Assembly (NCBI GenBank): GCA_020205615.1
Contig: CM035163.1
Span: 52,301,899 to 52,365,898 of the forward strand
DNA: 64,000 nucleotides
Reading direction: 5' to 3'
Origin: Panax quinquefolius
Lineage: Eukaryota; Streptophyta; Magnoliopsida; Apiales; Araliaceae
The translations under genes and the position numbers were made by a program. Shown one piece after another: positions 22,476-34,765 of the stretch. A model generated the notes under the pieces. That model saw only the letters and a program-made list of their open reading frames with translations, ran no database searches and had not been told where the DNA came from. Position 1 is the stretch's first letter; every line of letters begins with the position of its first letter.

Positions 22476-24680
22476 AAGACCGATTATTATAGATGACTAT
22501 TCTAGTTCTTGACTCCTACATGGATGCACTAGAAGAGATTCAAGTCCTTAGTAATCCTTACATAAGAGACATTAAGTTAAAAGGAATTTTAAATCAAGGT
22601 CAAGCAAGTCATCCTTGTTATTCTTGTCACCCTCGAATTATCCGGTAGAAGAAGAAAGCTCTTCTTCTCAGAGCTCCTTCTAAGCTTCCAACTCGATTCG
22701 ATTTTGATGTTCAATTAATAATCAATTAAGAGTCATTAAGAAAGAATTTGTGTTAGATTGGATTAATCTTGTGAATGATTTTAACTCAAATCTAATAAAA
22801 TAAAAGACATCAATTTAGAAAAAATCACTTAGCGAGAAGGAAAGAGATAAAATAGTCGATAAATGGAAAAAATTTATTAATAATGAAAAATTAATATTAC
22901 CTTCTATGATTGGTATGATCGATATCAATTTAAATGCGATGTTATAACCAAAACTCAATGGGTTAAAGAAGACAAATCTTAAGTTTAAATACAGACATCC
23001 ACCCTTAGAATCTGTCTTAATTTCGGTAAAAATACTTGATCACGGCAAGTCCATTTAAAATCTCAATGGAGTTAATGATGATAAAAAAATTATAGAAACA
23101 GTTAAATTTTAGTAACAATACCTAGCAATTGTGTAGGAAAAGCAGTTAGCGAGGATTGAAGAAAAATTTGAAAGAAAATATAATTAAAAAACGAGTCAAA
23201 AATTGTTCAACCACTATTAAAACTACCGAAAATAGAGAAAAATTAGGTTTACCTAATAAAGGCGTTGATCTTCTGATAGCTATTGATCGGTTATTTAAAA
23301 ATTAAAAACAAAAATGAACGAGAAGCAATGATCTTTATTCTTTGTTATCGATCAGATTAATTACGATAATGAAGGCGATAGTCGGTCGATAGTCAATCAC
23401 TACCTCATCGATCTGCAAGATATTCATGATCGATTAAATAAGTTAACCGTCCATAATACTAGCATGACCGAAATTGGTATTCTAGACCAACTCCTCCGGA
23501 TCGCAATTTGAAGAGAGAAATCTAGATAAACAATTTTACATTTGATCTAATAAAATCTATGAATGGAATATTGACGGATTTAGCGAACAAGAAATCCTCG
23601 ATAAGTTAAATCATATGTCCATGGTGGCAAACGACTATCTAACTAAATTCAACACTCGACTCAACGGATATTGTTGAATTATTGGCTAGTAGAATTTACT
23701 GGGTATTCTCGGATCTTGGTGGGAAAAACATCTCTTTGAAGACTCTAGATTATCTATAATCCATCTTTTTGATTAGGCGATAGCAATGCAACCCGATTTT
23801 AATGAAGCTATAGGCATAGGGCCACGATGGAGTAAATACTTTGATTTATACTATAATAAAACACTTCCGTAGGAACCCCGGTAACATCTTTGAAAGAATC
23901 CACGATCAACTAAGTAATCTCACTTGTCCCCTCTAAGTAACTTTAGATGGTACAAAGATGTTTTACTTCTAGAGTTATGATGAGAAATGATAGTAATAAA
24001 CCCTTACGGAAAGAAAAATTTGTTAATGGTTTACCATCCTTATTTGCTCATAAAGTTAAGTGAAGAACTTAGTAAAAATTTAGGATATATTGATTATGAT
24101 AATCTCACTTATGGTGACATAATCAGTTATATTCAAAAGATAGAATTAAAAATGTGCATTGATTTTAAGTTAGCCAAACAAGCTAGTAAAGACAAGAAGA
24201 AAGCTAAATATGAGCTCGGAACATTCTGCGAGCAATATGGTTTACCTCTATGGCTCCTTCTAGACGAAAGCACAGGCATAAACATATTGACTCTCACGAA
24301 GTCATAGGCGTCACAAGAAAAGCGCGGTCATCATAAAGATAAGAATCAAGATAATTATTATAATAAGCCCAAACCCATTAATAAAAACATAATAAAAGAC
24401 CTAAAAATTTGATAAAAGTAAAATTGTGTGCCACAATTGTGGGCAAAAAGGTCATTATAAAAGTGAATGCAAAATAAAGCGAAGTTGTCTCGGTTAAATA
24501 TTACTAGCGAAGATCTTGAATATATATTAGAGTTAATGAGAATAGAAAATGAAGTTAGTAATAATGAAGACTCTAACATTTCATATTCCTCACGATACTA
24601 ATGGTGATAATGATTGAGCGATGCTTGCAAGCGAAGTCACCATCTGTGCTAATAATTGCAATGAAAATTGTTGCACTAAA
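22476..24680 (+). pseudogene. pararetroviral coat protein region with CCHC zinc knuckle
   Basis: Heavily frameshifted. The acidic/serine-rich linker after the movement protein is followed by a basic stretch (22780-22990) and the coat core. The best part is 23987-24307, with the SEELSKNLGYIDYDNLTYGDI stretch and a lysine-rich end. A CX2CX4HX4C knuckle lies at 24429-24470. The same coat core is better kept in the fragment at 33672-34016. The knuckle would bind viral RNA during packaging. Confidence 0.8.
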
Positions 24681-25641
24681 AAGATTAATGTAATTAACAA
24701 GGATGATGAAGAAAGTTCTTTGTTAATTGACTTAATTAGTAAAATCAACGATCTAAGTTAAAAGCCCGATACAAAAAGCAGTTAAAGGATTTATTAACTA
24801 AAGATAATAGAGAAAGCGATAAGTTTATTAAAGCTAAAGAGAAACCAATTTTTAGTCTTAATAAAACTTTGGAAAGATTTAAATCTCCAGTTAAAGAAGT
24901 CAGTCTTCCACAATTAAATCAAGAAGTTAATAAATTAAAGAAAGAAATAGCTAATTTAAAGATAGAAGTCTCTAATCTAAGAAAAGATTTTGATAAAGGC
25001 ACGATCTTGGATCAATGATTCCTCATCCGATTGATGAAAATCACGATGAACGAGAATCATCTAGTACTAAAGATATTTCGGACTTATTTATTCAAGGTCT
25101 TTCACTTAAAAGAATTAAAGACATCACCATTCAAAATGGTATGTTTCTATTAACCTAGTTGTGGATAAAAACTTTTCAATACGACTTCTTGCCTTGAGTC
25201 GATCTGAGTGGAGACTTAAAGCTGTATCCAAGAAGGTCTAATCAACTAAATATTACAAAAAAATCCGGTGAAAAATTGAATTGATTTAATGGTAGTCAAA
25301 TGGAAATAAAATATAAATTACCTAAAGTACATATTTGTCAAGATAACATGTGTTTCAAAACATCTTTTGTTTTGATTCGCAATCTTACAGACAAAATTAT
25401 TTTGGGTTTACCATTTATATACTTATTATACCCATTTACGACTAGTAATGAAGGATTAACCTGTAAACAATTAGGAAAGAAAATAACATTTAAGTTTCTT
25501 ATTAAACCAAAAGAAAGAGATTTAAAATACATTCAGGAAGAATCCATTTCCAAATCATTGAATTTAATAAACTGTAAATCTACACATTTAAATTTCTTGA
25601 AAGTGGAAATCAAATATAAAAGAATTGAAGAACAACTTTAA
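24681..25641 (+). pseudogene. pararetroviral coiled-coil spacer and aspartic protease
   Basis: 24690-25015 reads, in mixed frames, as a lysine/glutamate/leucine-rich probable coiled coil. 25070-25641 matches a retropepsin. The active-site triplet region near 25190 is spoiled by stops. The flap and C-terminal half are open in 25300-25641, with KIILGLPFIYLL as the usual ILG motif. Protease would cut the polyprotein. The inverted copy (31246-31635) keeps the same part in one frame. Confidence 0.75.
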
Positions 25642-25683
25642 AATGAAGAGATTCGGTTAAAAATTGAAGAATTAAAAACCTAC

Positions 25684-27025
25684 ATGAAGAATAACCTTTG
25701 TTCTGATTCCCCCAATGCCTTTTGGCATAGAAAGAAACATATGGTTAGGCTTCCTTATGCTAAGGAATTCAAAGAACATTTAATTCCCACTAAGGCTGAA
25801 CCTATTCGGATGAGTCGTGAACAAATGGATTTATGTAAGATTGAAATCAATGATCTCCTCAATAAAGGGTTAATTAAACCTAGTAAATCTCCTTGGTCCT
25901 GCTCTGCTTTTTATGTCAACAATGAAGCAGAAAAAGAAAGAGGTGTACCTCGTTTAGTTATTAATTACAAACCATTGAACAAGGTCTTAGAATGGATCAG
26001 GTACCCCCTTCCCAACAAAGATGACCTTATCAATAGGTTAAGTAATGCCACCATTTTCGATAAATTAGGACCTTAAATCGGTTTACGGCAAATTGCCATT
26101 CATCCGATGATCGATCAAAACGACATTCACCACTCCATTTGGACATTACGAATGGAATGTTGAGGCATTTGGCCTAAAAATGCTCCAGTGAATTTCAAAA
26201 TATTCTAAATGACATATTAAACCCTTTTCGACCATTTTTATCGTTGTTTATATCGATGACATTCTTGTTTACTCCAAGACTATTGAAGAACATGAAAAAC
26301 ATTTAAAATCGTTCTCTTCACTACTATTAAAGTAAATGGTCTTGTTCTTTCTCCTTCCAAATCGCGACTGTTTGAGGTCAGAGTAAGGTTTCTTGGTCTT
26401 AATATCTTGATGGACAAGTTTGACCTATTGAGCGAGCTATTCAATTATTTGACAAGTTCCCGGATAAGATAACCAATAAAACCCAAGCTGCGAGAGATTT
26501 CTTGGCTCATTTGAATTATATAAGCAAGTTCTACAAGAATCTCGGGAAGATTTGTAAACCTCTTTTTGAGCGTTTGCAAAATAATCCTCCACCTTGGTGA
26601 CATTCATATTCTGCGGTCCGAGTTCAACAAGTCCAATGAAAAATCTTTCAAAATTGTTGAAAGCAAGCGCCTCGGATATTGGATTCGGAGGCATTCTTAA
26701 ACAAAAGTTAACAACAGATTCCCGAATAAATTGTTCAATTTCATTACGTGCATGGAATGCTACAGTCAAAATATAGTACTATTAAAAAGGAAATTCTTTC
26801 ATTAGTATTATGTATTAATAAATTTCAAAATGACTTGTTAAATCGAGAAATTTTGGTTAGCATAGATTGCAAGTCGACCAAGTACATTTTAGTTAAAGAT
26901 GTTGAAAACTTAGCCTCTAAGCATTCTTTCACTAGATGGCAAGCTTTATTAAGCATTTTGATTTTGATATTGAATACATTAAAGGCAAAAATAATTCTAT
27001 TCTGATTTTCTTACGGAGAATTTAT
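25684..27025 (+). pseudogene. pararetroviral reverse transcriptase and RNase H
   Basis: 25684-26076 is an open 130-codon RT N-terminus, with KSPWSCSAFYVNN and RLVINYKPLN. The frame is then lost. The catalytic YIDD is visible at 26249-26260, followed by ILVYSKTIEEHEKHLK in another frame. RNase H follows, with a VSIDCKSTKYIL stretch near 26860 and an end near 27020. It is the replicase of a pararetrovirus, which copies pregenomic RNA. At least three frame changes are needed to follow it, so no activity is possible. Confidence 0.85.
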
Positions 27026-28550
27026 TCATACAAGTCTTATCTGATCGTGAGTGTCGGAGGTTCATCCTCCTCTCGAGGTTGAGGTCACCCTATTGGCCCA
27101 AGTAATCAGCCCAGAGGTACCTTAGTTCCTCACCCGATTACCCCCTGTCATCGGTCGAATAAATTTTACATTCTTGGAATAATCCCCAAAGCCTTACTGA
27201 TTCGACCCCTAGTTAATAAGCTTTGAACCCATTGATCCATTCGATAATCCGGCCCAAGACCTCGTCTTGACTCGATCATTCCCCCTCGAGCATGTGCTCA
27301 AATGGGAAAGTTACTTGTTTCATATTGAACCATACATGAAGCGAAAAAATGATCGATTAAGCTTCTTTGCAGCTTTTTTCCCTCACGGTTGGCATTTTCC
27401 TCCGGTCTCTCCTTATAAGTCTCTTGTTTATTATAAGGACATTCTCCTTGGCCCGATTGGTAAATATCAAACCCATTTATGCAAACAATGATAAATCAAA
27501 AGTTCTTTATCATTCTTTGTATATTAAACAATTCCTTGATTTCGATTGGGGTAAAAATCCTCCGATCTAATGGATCTCCGGTCGTAGTAATCCCTTTTGT
27601 TTTTATGATTATATTGGCGCTTTGGTATAAGGTTCTCCTTCATCGAGAATGAGTCCCATAGTCATTCTTGGTTTATTCAATTCGATCATAAGTTCAAAAG
27701 TCCAATCCCTTATTGGTTCGATCCTCACGGTGGTATAGGCATGGTTCTACTATGACCTCCTTCCCAAAGGTTGAGTTTAAGGTTCAAGTTACTCATTTTG
27801 CTAATAATAGTAAACCATATTCAAAGAATGAGAACATTCCTCTCACTCTCCTCTTTATTAGTATATACAAAGTTCCTGGATCCTCAAATGGCAATATGGT
27901 ATTTCACCACCCTCTGTTGCTAGTAATTGGCGGTTATCTACGATCCTCTCCCTCGACTTTCTCGCTTTTCTACATCAAGTGGTGGGATAAGTTCGGCGTT
28001 AATGAGAATCATAGGTCGAGTTCAACAGAATTTCTGTTCGCCCCTATTCGATTCGATCAATTCCCGATTATTCGGGCTAAGGATTCTAAAGTCATTCCTT
28101 TAGAACCCTCTTCCTCAAGTCGAAAAAGATTTCAAAAGAATCTAAGTTAAAACTAGTCCTACTGAGTTCTTCTCTGTTCCGTAGCATTTCTAATTTCAAA
28201 GATTGCTCGGTAGTGAATTAAAACTTATTGCTCAAGCCCTCGATAAAAGAATTGATGAGTTACATGAAGAAGCCTCTAGGCATTCCTCGACTTCTTCCCA
28301 AAATGATTTGATTAGCCGATTTGTAGAAGATGATGGTGCATACGATCCTTACGGCACCATCAACCTTGAGGATGCTCGAGACCATTTACTTTGACATCAA
28401 GCAGTTTTATCGATTCTTTATTGATCACCAAGACACACCTGCTCGTGACCGACCATTTATTCATTTAGACACACACCTTTCGAGCGACCCGATTCTTATT
28501 CATTTAGCAAAGACTTTGCCCGTGACCAGTTAAAATGATTCCACTTTCTC
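27026..28550 (+). pseudogene. pararetroviral second ORF, function unknown
   Basis: After RNase H comes a separate coding region, seen as fragments 27267-27491 (KWESYLFHIEPYMK), 27713-28150 (WYRHGS, IKWWDKFGVNENH) and 28203-28394 (ELHEEAS...DPYGTINL). All three recur in the inverted copies (29098-29616 and 35304-35622), so they belong to the virus. It is rich in aromatic residues. The position equals ORF2 of florendoviruses, whose role is not established, or the transactivator of other caulimovirids. I do not recognise a domain. Confidence 0.6.
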
Positions 28551-29050
28551 ATAGAAAGTAGCTCAACAAGAAAGGAAGTTCTTTTCCACCGAAAAGCGTC
28601 GAGTCAAAAGTTATCGGCCGGTTGGTAAAAAGCGTCGTAATAGTCAAAAGTTAGCCTTTGTTTATCAACGATTTGCTTATGCATACTACTTTACTTTTGC
28701 TTTGTACTTTTACTTTTGCTTTTACTTTAGTAATTCACTTTTACCTAAGTGAAATGTTTCTTACTTTACCCTAGTGAATGTAATAGTTCCCTTTCCTTAT
28801 TCTATTAAAGGAAAGCGAGCTCATTTGGCAAATCAGTTTTCGAAACTTAGAAAGACTCTGAGCTCTCTCTCTCTCAGAAGAATCTTTGGTTTCTACCTCT
28901 AATCAGCCTACTTAACCCCTCTTCTCCAATTCTCTAGTTAAATGTTTTAATTTCGTAAGTACTTATTTTATTTCCCGTTCTTAGTTTGTACATAGCTTGT
29001 ATTATTAATTCAATTCAGTTACTTATTTATATAAAGACTGTATTTTAATT
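28551..29050 (+). promoter_or_regulatory. viral intergenic region, type 1
   Basis: Non-coding. Repeats of CTTTTACTTT/GCTTTTACTTT (28680-28745) are followed by CTATTAAAGG (a possible TATA-like box near 28800), CT-rich initiator-like runs near 28865, and a second TA-rich stretch (TTTATATAAAG near 29028). The layout resembles the array modules at 35-44 kb, but the sequence downstream of the enhancer-like repeats differs. Confidence 0.55.
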
Positions 29051-29097
29051 GTATGCGCTCTCTCTGTTCTTCCCATCTCTCTGCTTCCGCCCCCAAA

Positions 29098-29616
29098 TGG
29101 TATATTAGCAAAATGAGTAACTTGAACCTTAAGGGGGTCGGGAAGGAGGTCATAGGTAGAACCATGCCTATACTACCAGAGGACGAACCAATAAGGGATT
29201 GGACTTTTGAACTTATGATCGAATTGAATAAACCAAGAATGACTATGGGACTCATTCTGATGAAGGAGAACCTTATACCAGGCGTCAATATAATCATAAA
29301 AACAAAAGGAATTACTATGACTGGAGAGATCCATTAGATCGGAGGGATTTTTACCCCAATCGGAAATCTAAAGGAATTATTTAATATACAAAGAATGATA
29401 AAGAACTTTTGATTTATCATTGTTTGCATAAATGGGTTTGATATTTACTGAATCAGTTTCAAGGAGAATGTCCTTATAATAAACAAGAGACTTATAAGGA
29501 GCGGCTGGAGGAAAATGCCAACCAAGAGAGAAATACTGGGCAGCAAGCTTAACTGGATCATTTTTTTGCTTCATGTATGGTTCAATATGAAACAAGTAAC
29601 TTTCCCATTTGAGCAC
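29098..29616 (-). pseudogene. copy B second-ORF fragment
   Basis: 29616-29377 is open (KWESYLFHIEPYMKQ, GWHFPPAAPYKSLVYYKDI) and corresponds to 27267-27570 of copy A. The lower part (29376-29098) matches 27570-27803. The apparent + strand ORF at 29053-29337 is the antisense of this region. The fragment ends at the inverted-repeat boundary. Confidence 0.7.
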
Positions 29617-29899
29617 ATGCTCGGGGGGAATATTTGGGAGTCAAGACGAGGTCTTGGGCTGGATTATTGAATGGATCAATGGGTTCAAAGCTTATTAACT
29701 AGAAATTCGAACTGTAAGGCTTGGGGATTATTCCAAGAATGTAAAATTTGTTTGGTGATCGATGCAGGGGTAAATCGGGTGAGGAACTAAGGTACCCTCT
29801 GGGCTGATTACTTGGGCCAATAGGGCGACGAACCTCGAGAGGAGGATGAACCTCTCACGACACTCATGATTTGTAGAGTACTGTATGAATAAATTCTCT

Positions 29900-31229
29900 C
29901 GGTAAGAAAATCAGAATAGAATTATTTTTGCCTTTAATGTATTCAATATCAAAATCAAAATGCTTAATAAAGCTTGCCATCTAGCTTAAAGAATGCTTAG
30001 AGGCTAAGTTTTCAACATCTTTAACTAAAAAATATACTGGGTGACTTGCAATCTATGCGAACCAAAAATTTTCGATTTAACAAGTCATTTTGAAATTTAT
30101 TAATACATAATACTAATGAAAGAATTTCCTTTTTAATAGTACTATATTTTCGATCGTGTAGCATTCCATGCTACGGAATGAAATTGAACAATTTGTTACG
30201 GGAATCGGTTGTTAACTTTTGTTTAAGAATGCCTCCGAATCCAATATTCGAGGCGCTCGGTTTCAACAATTTTGAAAGATTTTTTAACTTGTTGGATCGC
30301 GAGTAGTATGAATGTCGGTCCAAGGTGGAGGATTATTTTGCATTTGAAAAAGAGGTTTACAAATCTTCCCGAGATTCTTGTAGAACTTGCTTTATATAAT
30401 TCAAATGAGCCAAGAAATCTCGCATTGGGTTTTATTGGTTATCTTATCCGGGAACTTGTCAGCGAATTGAATAGCTCGTTCAATAGGCTGAACTTGTCCA
30501 TTGAAGATATTAAGACCAAGAAACCTTACTCGGACCTGAAACAGGCTGCATTTGGAAGGAGAAAGAACAAGACCATTTACTTTAATAGTAGTGAAGAACG
30601 ATTTTAAATGTTTTTCATGTTCTTCAATAGTCTTGGAGTAAACAAGAATGTCATCGATATAAACAACGATAAAATGGCTAAAAGGGTTTAATATGTCATT
30701 TAGAATATTTTGAAATTCACTTGGAGCATTTTTAGGCCAAATGCCTGAACATTCCATTCGTAATGTCCAAACGAGTGGTGAATGCTGTTTTGTAATTGAT
30801 CATCGGGATGAATGGCAATTTGCCAGAAACCAGTATTTAAGGTCTAATTTTATTGAAAATGGTGGCATTACTTAACCTATTGATAAGGTCGTCTTTGTTG
30901 GGAAGGGGGTACCTGATCCATTCTAAGACCTTGTTCAATGGTTTGTAATTAATAACTAAACGAGGTACACCTCTTTCTTTTTCTGCTTCATTGTTGACAT
31001 AAAAAGCAGAGCAGGACCAAGGAGATTTACTAGGTTTAATTAACCCTTTATTGAGGAGATCATTGATTTCAATCTTACATAACTCCATTTGTTCATGACT
31101 CATCTGAATAGGTCTAGCCTTAGTGGGAATTAAATGTTCTTTGAATTCCTTAGCATAAGGAAGCCTAACCATATGTTTCTTTCTATGCCAAAAGGCATTG
31201 GGGGAATCAGAACAAAGGTTATTCTTCAT
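29900..31229 (-). pseudogene. copy B reverse transcriptase and RNase H
   Basis: 31229-30837 is an open 130-codon RT N-terminus nearly identical to 25684-26076. 30757-30401 continues in another frame with FQNILNDILNPF and the catalytic YIDD (30650-30661). RNase H follows down to about 29900 with many breaks. A frameshift near 30830 separates the fingers from the palm. Comparison with copy A shows repeated differences at CAG/CTG positions. Confidence 0.85.
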
Positions 31230-31245
31230 GTAGGTTTTTAATTCT

Positions 31246-32430
31246 TCAATTTTTATAGAATCTCTTCATTTTGAAGTTTTTCTTCAATTCTTTTATATTT
31301 GGTTTCTCTTTCAAGAAATTCAAATGTGTAGATTTACAGTTTATTAAATTCAATGATTTGGAAATGGATTCTTCCTGAATGTATTTTAAATCTCTTTCTT
31401 TTGGTTTAATAAGAAACTTAAATGTTATTTTCTTTCCTAAATGTTTACAGGTTAATCCTTCATTACTAGTCGTAAATGGGTATAATAAGTATATAAATGG
31501 TAAACCCAAAATAATTTTGTCTGTAAGATTGCGAATCAAAACAAAAGATGTTTTGAAACACATGTTATCTTGACAAATATGTACTTTAGGTAATTTATAT
31601 TTTATTTCCATTTGACTACCATTAGCTGAATTCAATTTTTCACCGGTTTTTTGTAATATTTAGTTGGGATTAGACCTTCTTCGATACAGCTTTAAGTCCG
31701 CACCAGATCGACTCAAGGCGATAGTCGTATTGAAAAGTTTTTATCCACAACTAGGTTAATAGAAACATACCATTTCGAATGGTGATGTCTTTAATTCCTT
31801 TAAGTGAAAGACCTTGAATAAATAAGTCCGAAATATCTTTAGTACCAGATGATTTCGGTTCATCGTGATTTTGCATCATTGGATGAGGAATCATTGATCC
31901 AAGATCGTGCCTTTTATCAATATCTTTTCTTAGATTAGAGACTTCTATCTTTAAATTAGCTATTTCTTTCTTTAATTTATTAACTTCTTGATTTAATTCG
32001 GAAGACTGACTTCTTTATCCGGAGATTTAAATCTTTCCAAAGGTTTATTAAGACTAAAATTGGTTTCTCTTTAGCTTTAATAAACTTATCGTTTTTCTAT
32101 TATCTTTAGTTAATAAATCCTTTAACCTGCTTTTGTGTATTGGGCTTTTAACTTAGGATCGTTGATTTTACTAATTAAGTCAATTAACAAAGAACTTTCT
32201 TCATCATCCTTGTTAATTACTATAATCTTTTTAGTGCAACAATTTTCATTGCAATTATTAGACAGATGGTGACTTCGCTTGCTCATCGTGAATCATTATC
32301 ACCGTTAGTATCGTGAGGAATATGAAATGTTAGAGTCTTCACTATTACTAACTTCATTTTCTATTCTCATTAACTCTAATATATATTCAAAGATCTTCGC
32401 TAGTAATATTTAACCGAGACAACTTCATTT
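31246..32430 (-). pseudogene. copy B protease and coiled-coil spacer
   Basis: 31635-31246 is open for 129 codons. It starts just after the spoiled active-site region and has KIILGLPFIYLL and the lysine-rich tail also seen in copy A. 31640-32430 corresponds to the active-site region and the coiled-coil spacer, in broken frames. Confidence 0.75.
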
Positions 32431-32925
32431 TATTGTGCATTCACTTTTATAATGACCTTTTGCCCACAATTGTGGCAATACAATTTTACTTTTATCAAAT
32501 TTTTAGGTCTTTTATTATGTTTTTTTATTAATGGGTTTGGGCTTATTATAATAATTATCTTGATTCTTATCTTTATGATGACTGCGTCTTTTCTTGTGAC
32601 GTTTATGACTTCTGTGAGAGTCAATATGTTTATGCCTGTCCTTTCGTCTAGAAGGAGCCATAGGAGGTAAACCATATTGCTCGCAGAATGTTCGAGCTCA
32701 TATTTAGCTTTCTTCTTGTCTTTACTAGCTTGTTTGGCTAACTTAAAATCAATGCACATTTTTAATCCTATCTTTTGAATATAACTGATTATGTCACCAT
32801 AAGTGAGATTATCATAATCAATATATCCTAAATTTTTACTATGTTCTTCACGAACTTTATGAGCAAATAAGGATGGTAAACCATTAACAAATTTTTCTTT
32901 CCAGAAGGGTTTATTACTGTCATTT
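32430..32925 (-). pseudogene. copy B coat protein C-terminus and zinc knuckle
   Basis: The coat tail (32759 downward) is lysine-rich as in copy A. The CCHC knuckle at 32437-32477 is 41 bases instead of 42. One A is missing from the homopolymer that encodes its glutamine-lysine part, so the frame is lost inside the knuckle. The match ends at about 32925, where a + strand fragment begins. Confidence 0.75.
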
Positions 32926-33985
32926 TAGTAACCAATACCTAGCAATCAGAGGGAAAACAGTTAGACAGATCAAGAAAAACTTGAAGAAAATATAATTAAA
33001 AACCAGAGTCAAAAATTGTTTAACCACTATTAAAACTACCGAAAATAGAGAAAAATTAGGTTTACCTAATAAAGACGTTGATCTTACAAAGAGCTATTGA
33101 TCGTTATTTAAAAATTAAAACAAAGACCGAACCGTAAAACAAATGATCTTTGTTGTTATCGATCGATCGATTAATTTCGATAATGAAGGCGATAGTCATT
33201 CGATAGTCAATCACCACTACCTCATCAATCAGCAAGATATTCATGATCGATTAAATAAGTTAACCGTCCATAATATTTAGCATGACCCGAAATTGGTATT
33301 CTAGACCAACTCCTCCGGATCGCAATTGAAGAGAGAAATCTAGATAAACAATTTTACATTTCGGCCTAATAAAATCTATGAATGGAATATTGACGGATTT
33401 AGCGAACAAGAAATCCTCAATAAGTTAAATCATATGTCCATGGTGGCAAACAAATTATCTAACTAAATTCAACACTGACTCAACCGGATATTGTTGAATT
33501 ATGGGGCTAGTGGATTTACGGGTATTCTCGAGATCTTGGTGGGAAAAACATCTCTTTGAAGACTCTAGATTATCTATAATCCATGCCGCTCGGGCTTAGA
33601 TTAATCGACTTGACAAGAACCCGATTTTTAATGAAGCTATAGGCATAGGGCCACCTGATGGAGTAAACACTTTGATTTATACTATAATAAAACACTTCGT
33701 AGGAACCCCCAGTAACATCACTGAAAGAATCCACGATCAACTAAGTAATCTCACTTGTCCCACTCTAAGTGACTTTAGATGGTACAAAGATATTTTTACT
33801 TCTAGAGTTATGATGAGAAATGACAGTAATAAACCCTTCTGGAAAGAAAAATTTGTTAATGGTTTACCATCCTTATTTGCTCATAAAGTTCGTGAAGAAC
33901 TTAGTAAAAATTTAGGATATATTGATTATGATAATCTCACTTATGGTGACATAATCAGTTATAATCAAAAGATCTTACTGGTATC
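32926..33985 (+). pseudogene. pararetrovirus fragment C, coat protein
   Basis: Direct copy of about 23110-24140 of copy A. The open part 33672-34016 holds the coat core with FRWYKDIFTSRVMMR and KPFWKEKFVNGLP, better kept than in copy A. It ends by fusion to unrelated AT-rich sequence after about 33985, so the last codons of the ORF are not viral. Confidence 0.8.
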
Positions 33986-34089
33986 TTTATACTTTCTGGC
34001 ATCCACAGGAGACTAATTCAGTGAATGTGCATTGATTATAACTAAATATAACAGATGTTATTTATATAAATATAACAGTTTTAATTTAC

Positions 34090-34765
34090 TGAAATTAAGA
34101 CAGATTCTAAGGGTGGATGACTAGACGAAACTTTAGATTTGTCTTCTTTAACCCATTGAGTTTTGGTTATAACATTGCATTTAAATTGATATTGATAATA
34201 CCAATCATAGAAGGTAATATTAATTTTTCATTATTAATAAATTTTTCCATTTATTGACTATTTTATCTCTTTCCTTCTGGGTTGGGTGATTTTTCTAAAT
34301 TGATGTCTTTTATTTTTATTAGATTTGGAGTTAAAATCATTCACAAAATTAATCCAATCTAATCTTGTCACCCTCGAATTATCCACCAAGAAGAAAGCTC
34401 TTCTTTCTCAGACTCTTCCAAAGCTTCCAACTCAAACCGATTTTGATGTTCCAATTAATAATCAATTAAGAGTCATTAAGAAAGAATTTGTGTTAGATGG
34501 ATTAATCTTGTGAATGATTTTAACTCCAAATCTAATAAAAATAAAAGACATCAATTTAGAAAAAATCACCCAACTGAGAAAGAAAGAGATAAAATAGTCA
34601 ATAAATGGAAAAAATTTATTAATAATGAAAAAATTAATATTACCTTCTATGATTGGTATGATCAATATCAATTTAAATGCAATGTTATAACCAAAACTCA
34701 ATGGGTTAAAGAAGACAAATCTAAAGTTTCGTCTAGTCATCCACCCTTAGAATCTGTCTTAATAA
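34090..34765. repeat. pararetroviral hairpin: ~273-bp inverted repeat with 129-bp loop
   Basis: The arm 34090-34363 is the reverse complement of 34493-34765. Both derive from the region between movement protein and coat protein (copy A 22735-23010). The + arm is open in 34510-34773 (basic, with WKKFINNEKINITFYDWYDQ). The loop (34364-34492) is copy A 22625-22745. A transcript through here would fold into a near-perfect hairpin. Confidence 0.85.

Larger units (their letters stand above)
21355..29050 (+). mobile_element. endogenous pararetrovirus copy A, nearly full-length (florendovirus-like order)
   Basis: About 7.7 kb, the size of a caulimovirid genome, in linear order: Met-tRNA primer site, leader, movement protein, coat protein with zinc knuckle, protease, RT, RNase H, a second ORF, intergenic promoter region. 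There is no integrase and no LTR. A movement protein at the start of a polyprotein and a second ORF after RNase H match the published layout of florendoviruses, though I cannot exclude a petuvirus- or solendovirus-like relative. Stops and frameshifts break all coding regions, so it is a fossil copy. Confidence 0.85.
29098..32925 (-). mobile_element. endogenous pararetrovirus copy B, inverted, 5'-truncated
   Basis: Reverse complement of about 23980-27803 of copy A. It carries, on the - strand, part of the coat protein and zinc knuckle, protease, RT, RNase H and the start of the second ORF. It lacks the movement protein, leader and promoter. Together with copy A it forms an inverted repeat with arms of about 3.8 kb around a spacer of about 1.3 kb (27804-29097). 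Confidence 0.88.

Noticed and set aside
29053..29337. 94-codon + strand ORF after the viral intergenic region
   Set aside because: It is the antisense of the second-ORF fragment of inverted copy B.
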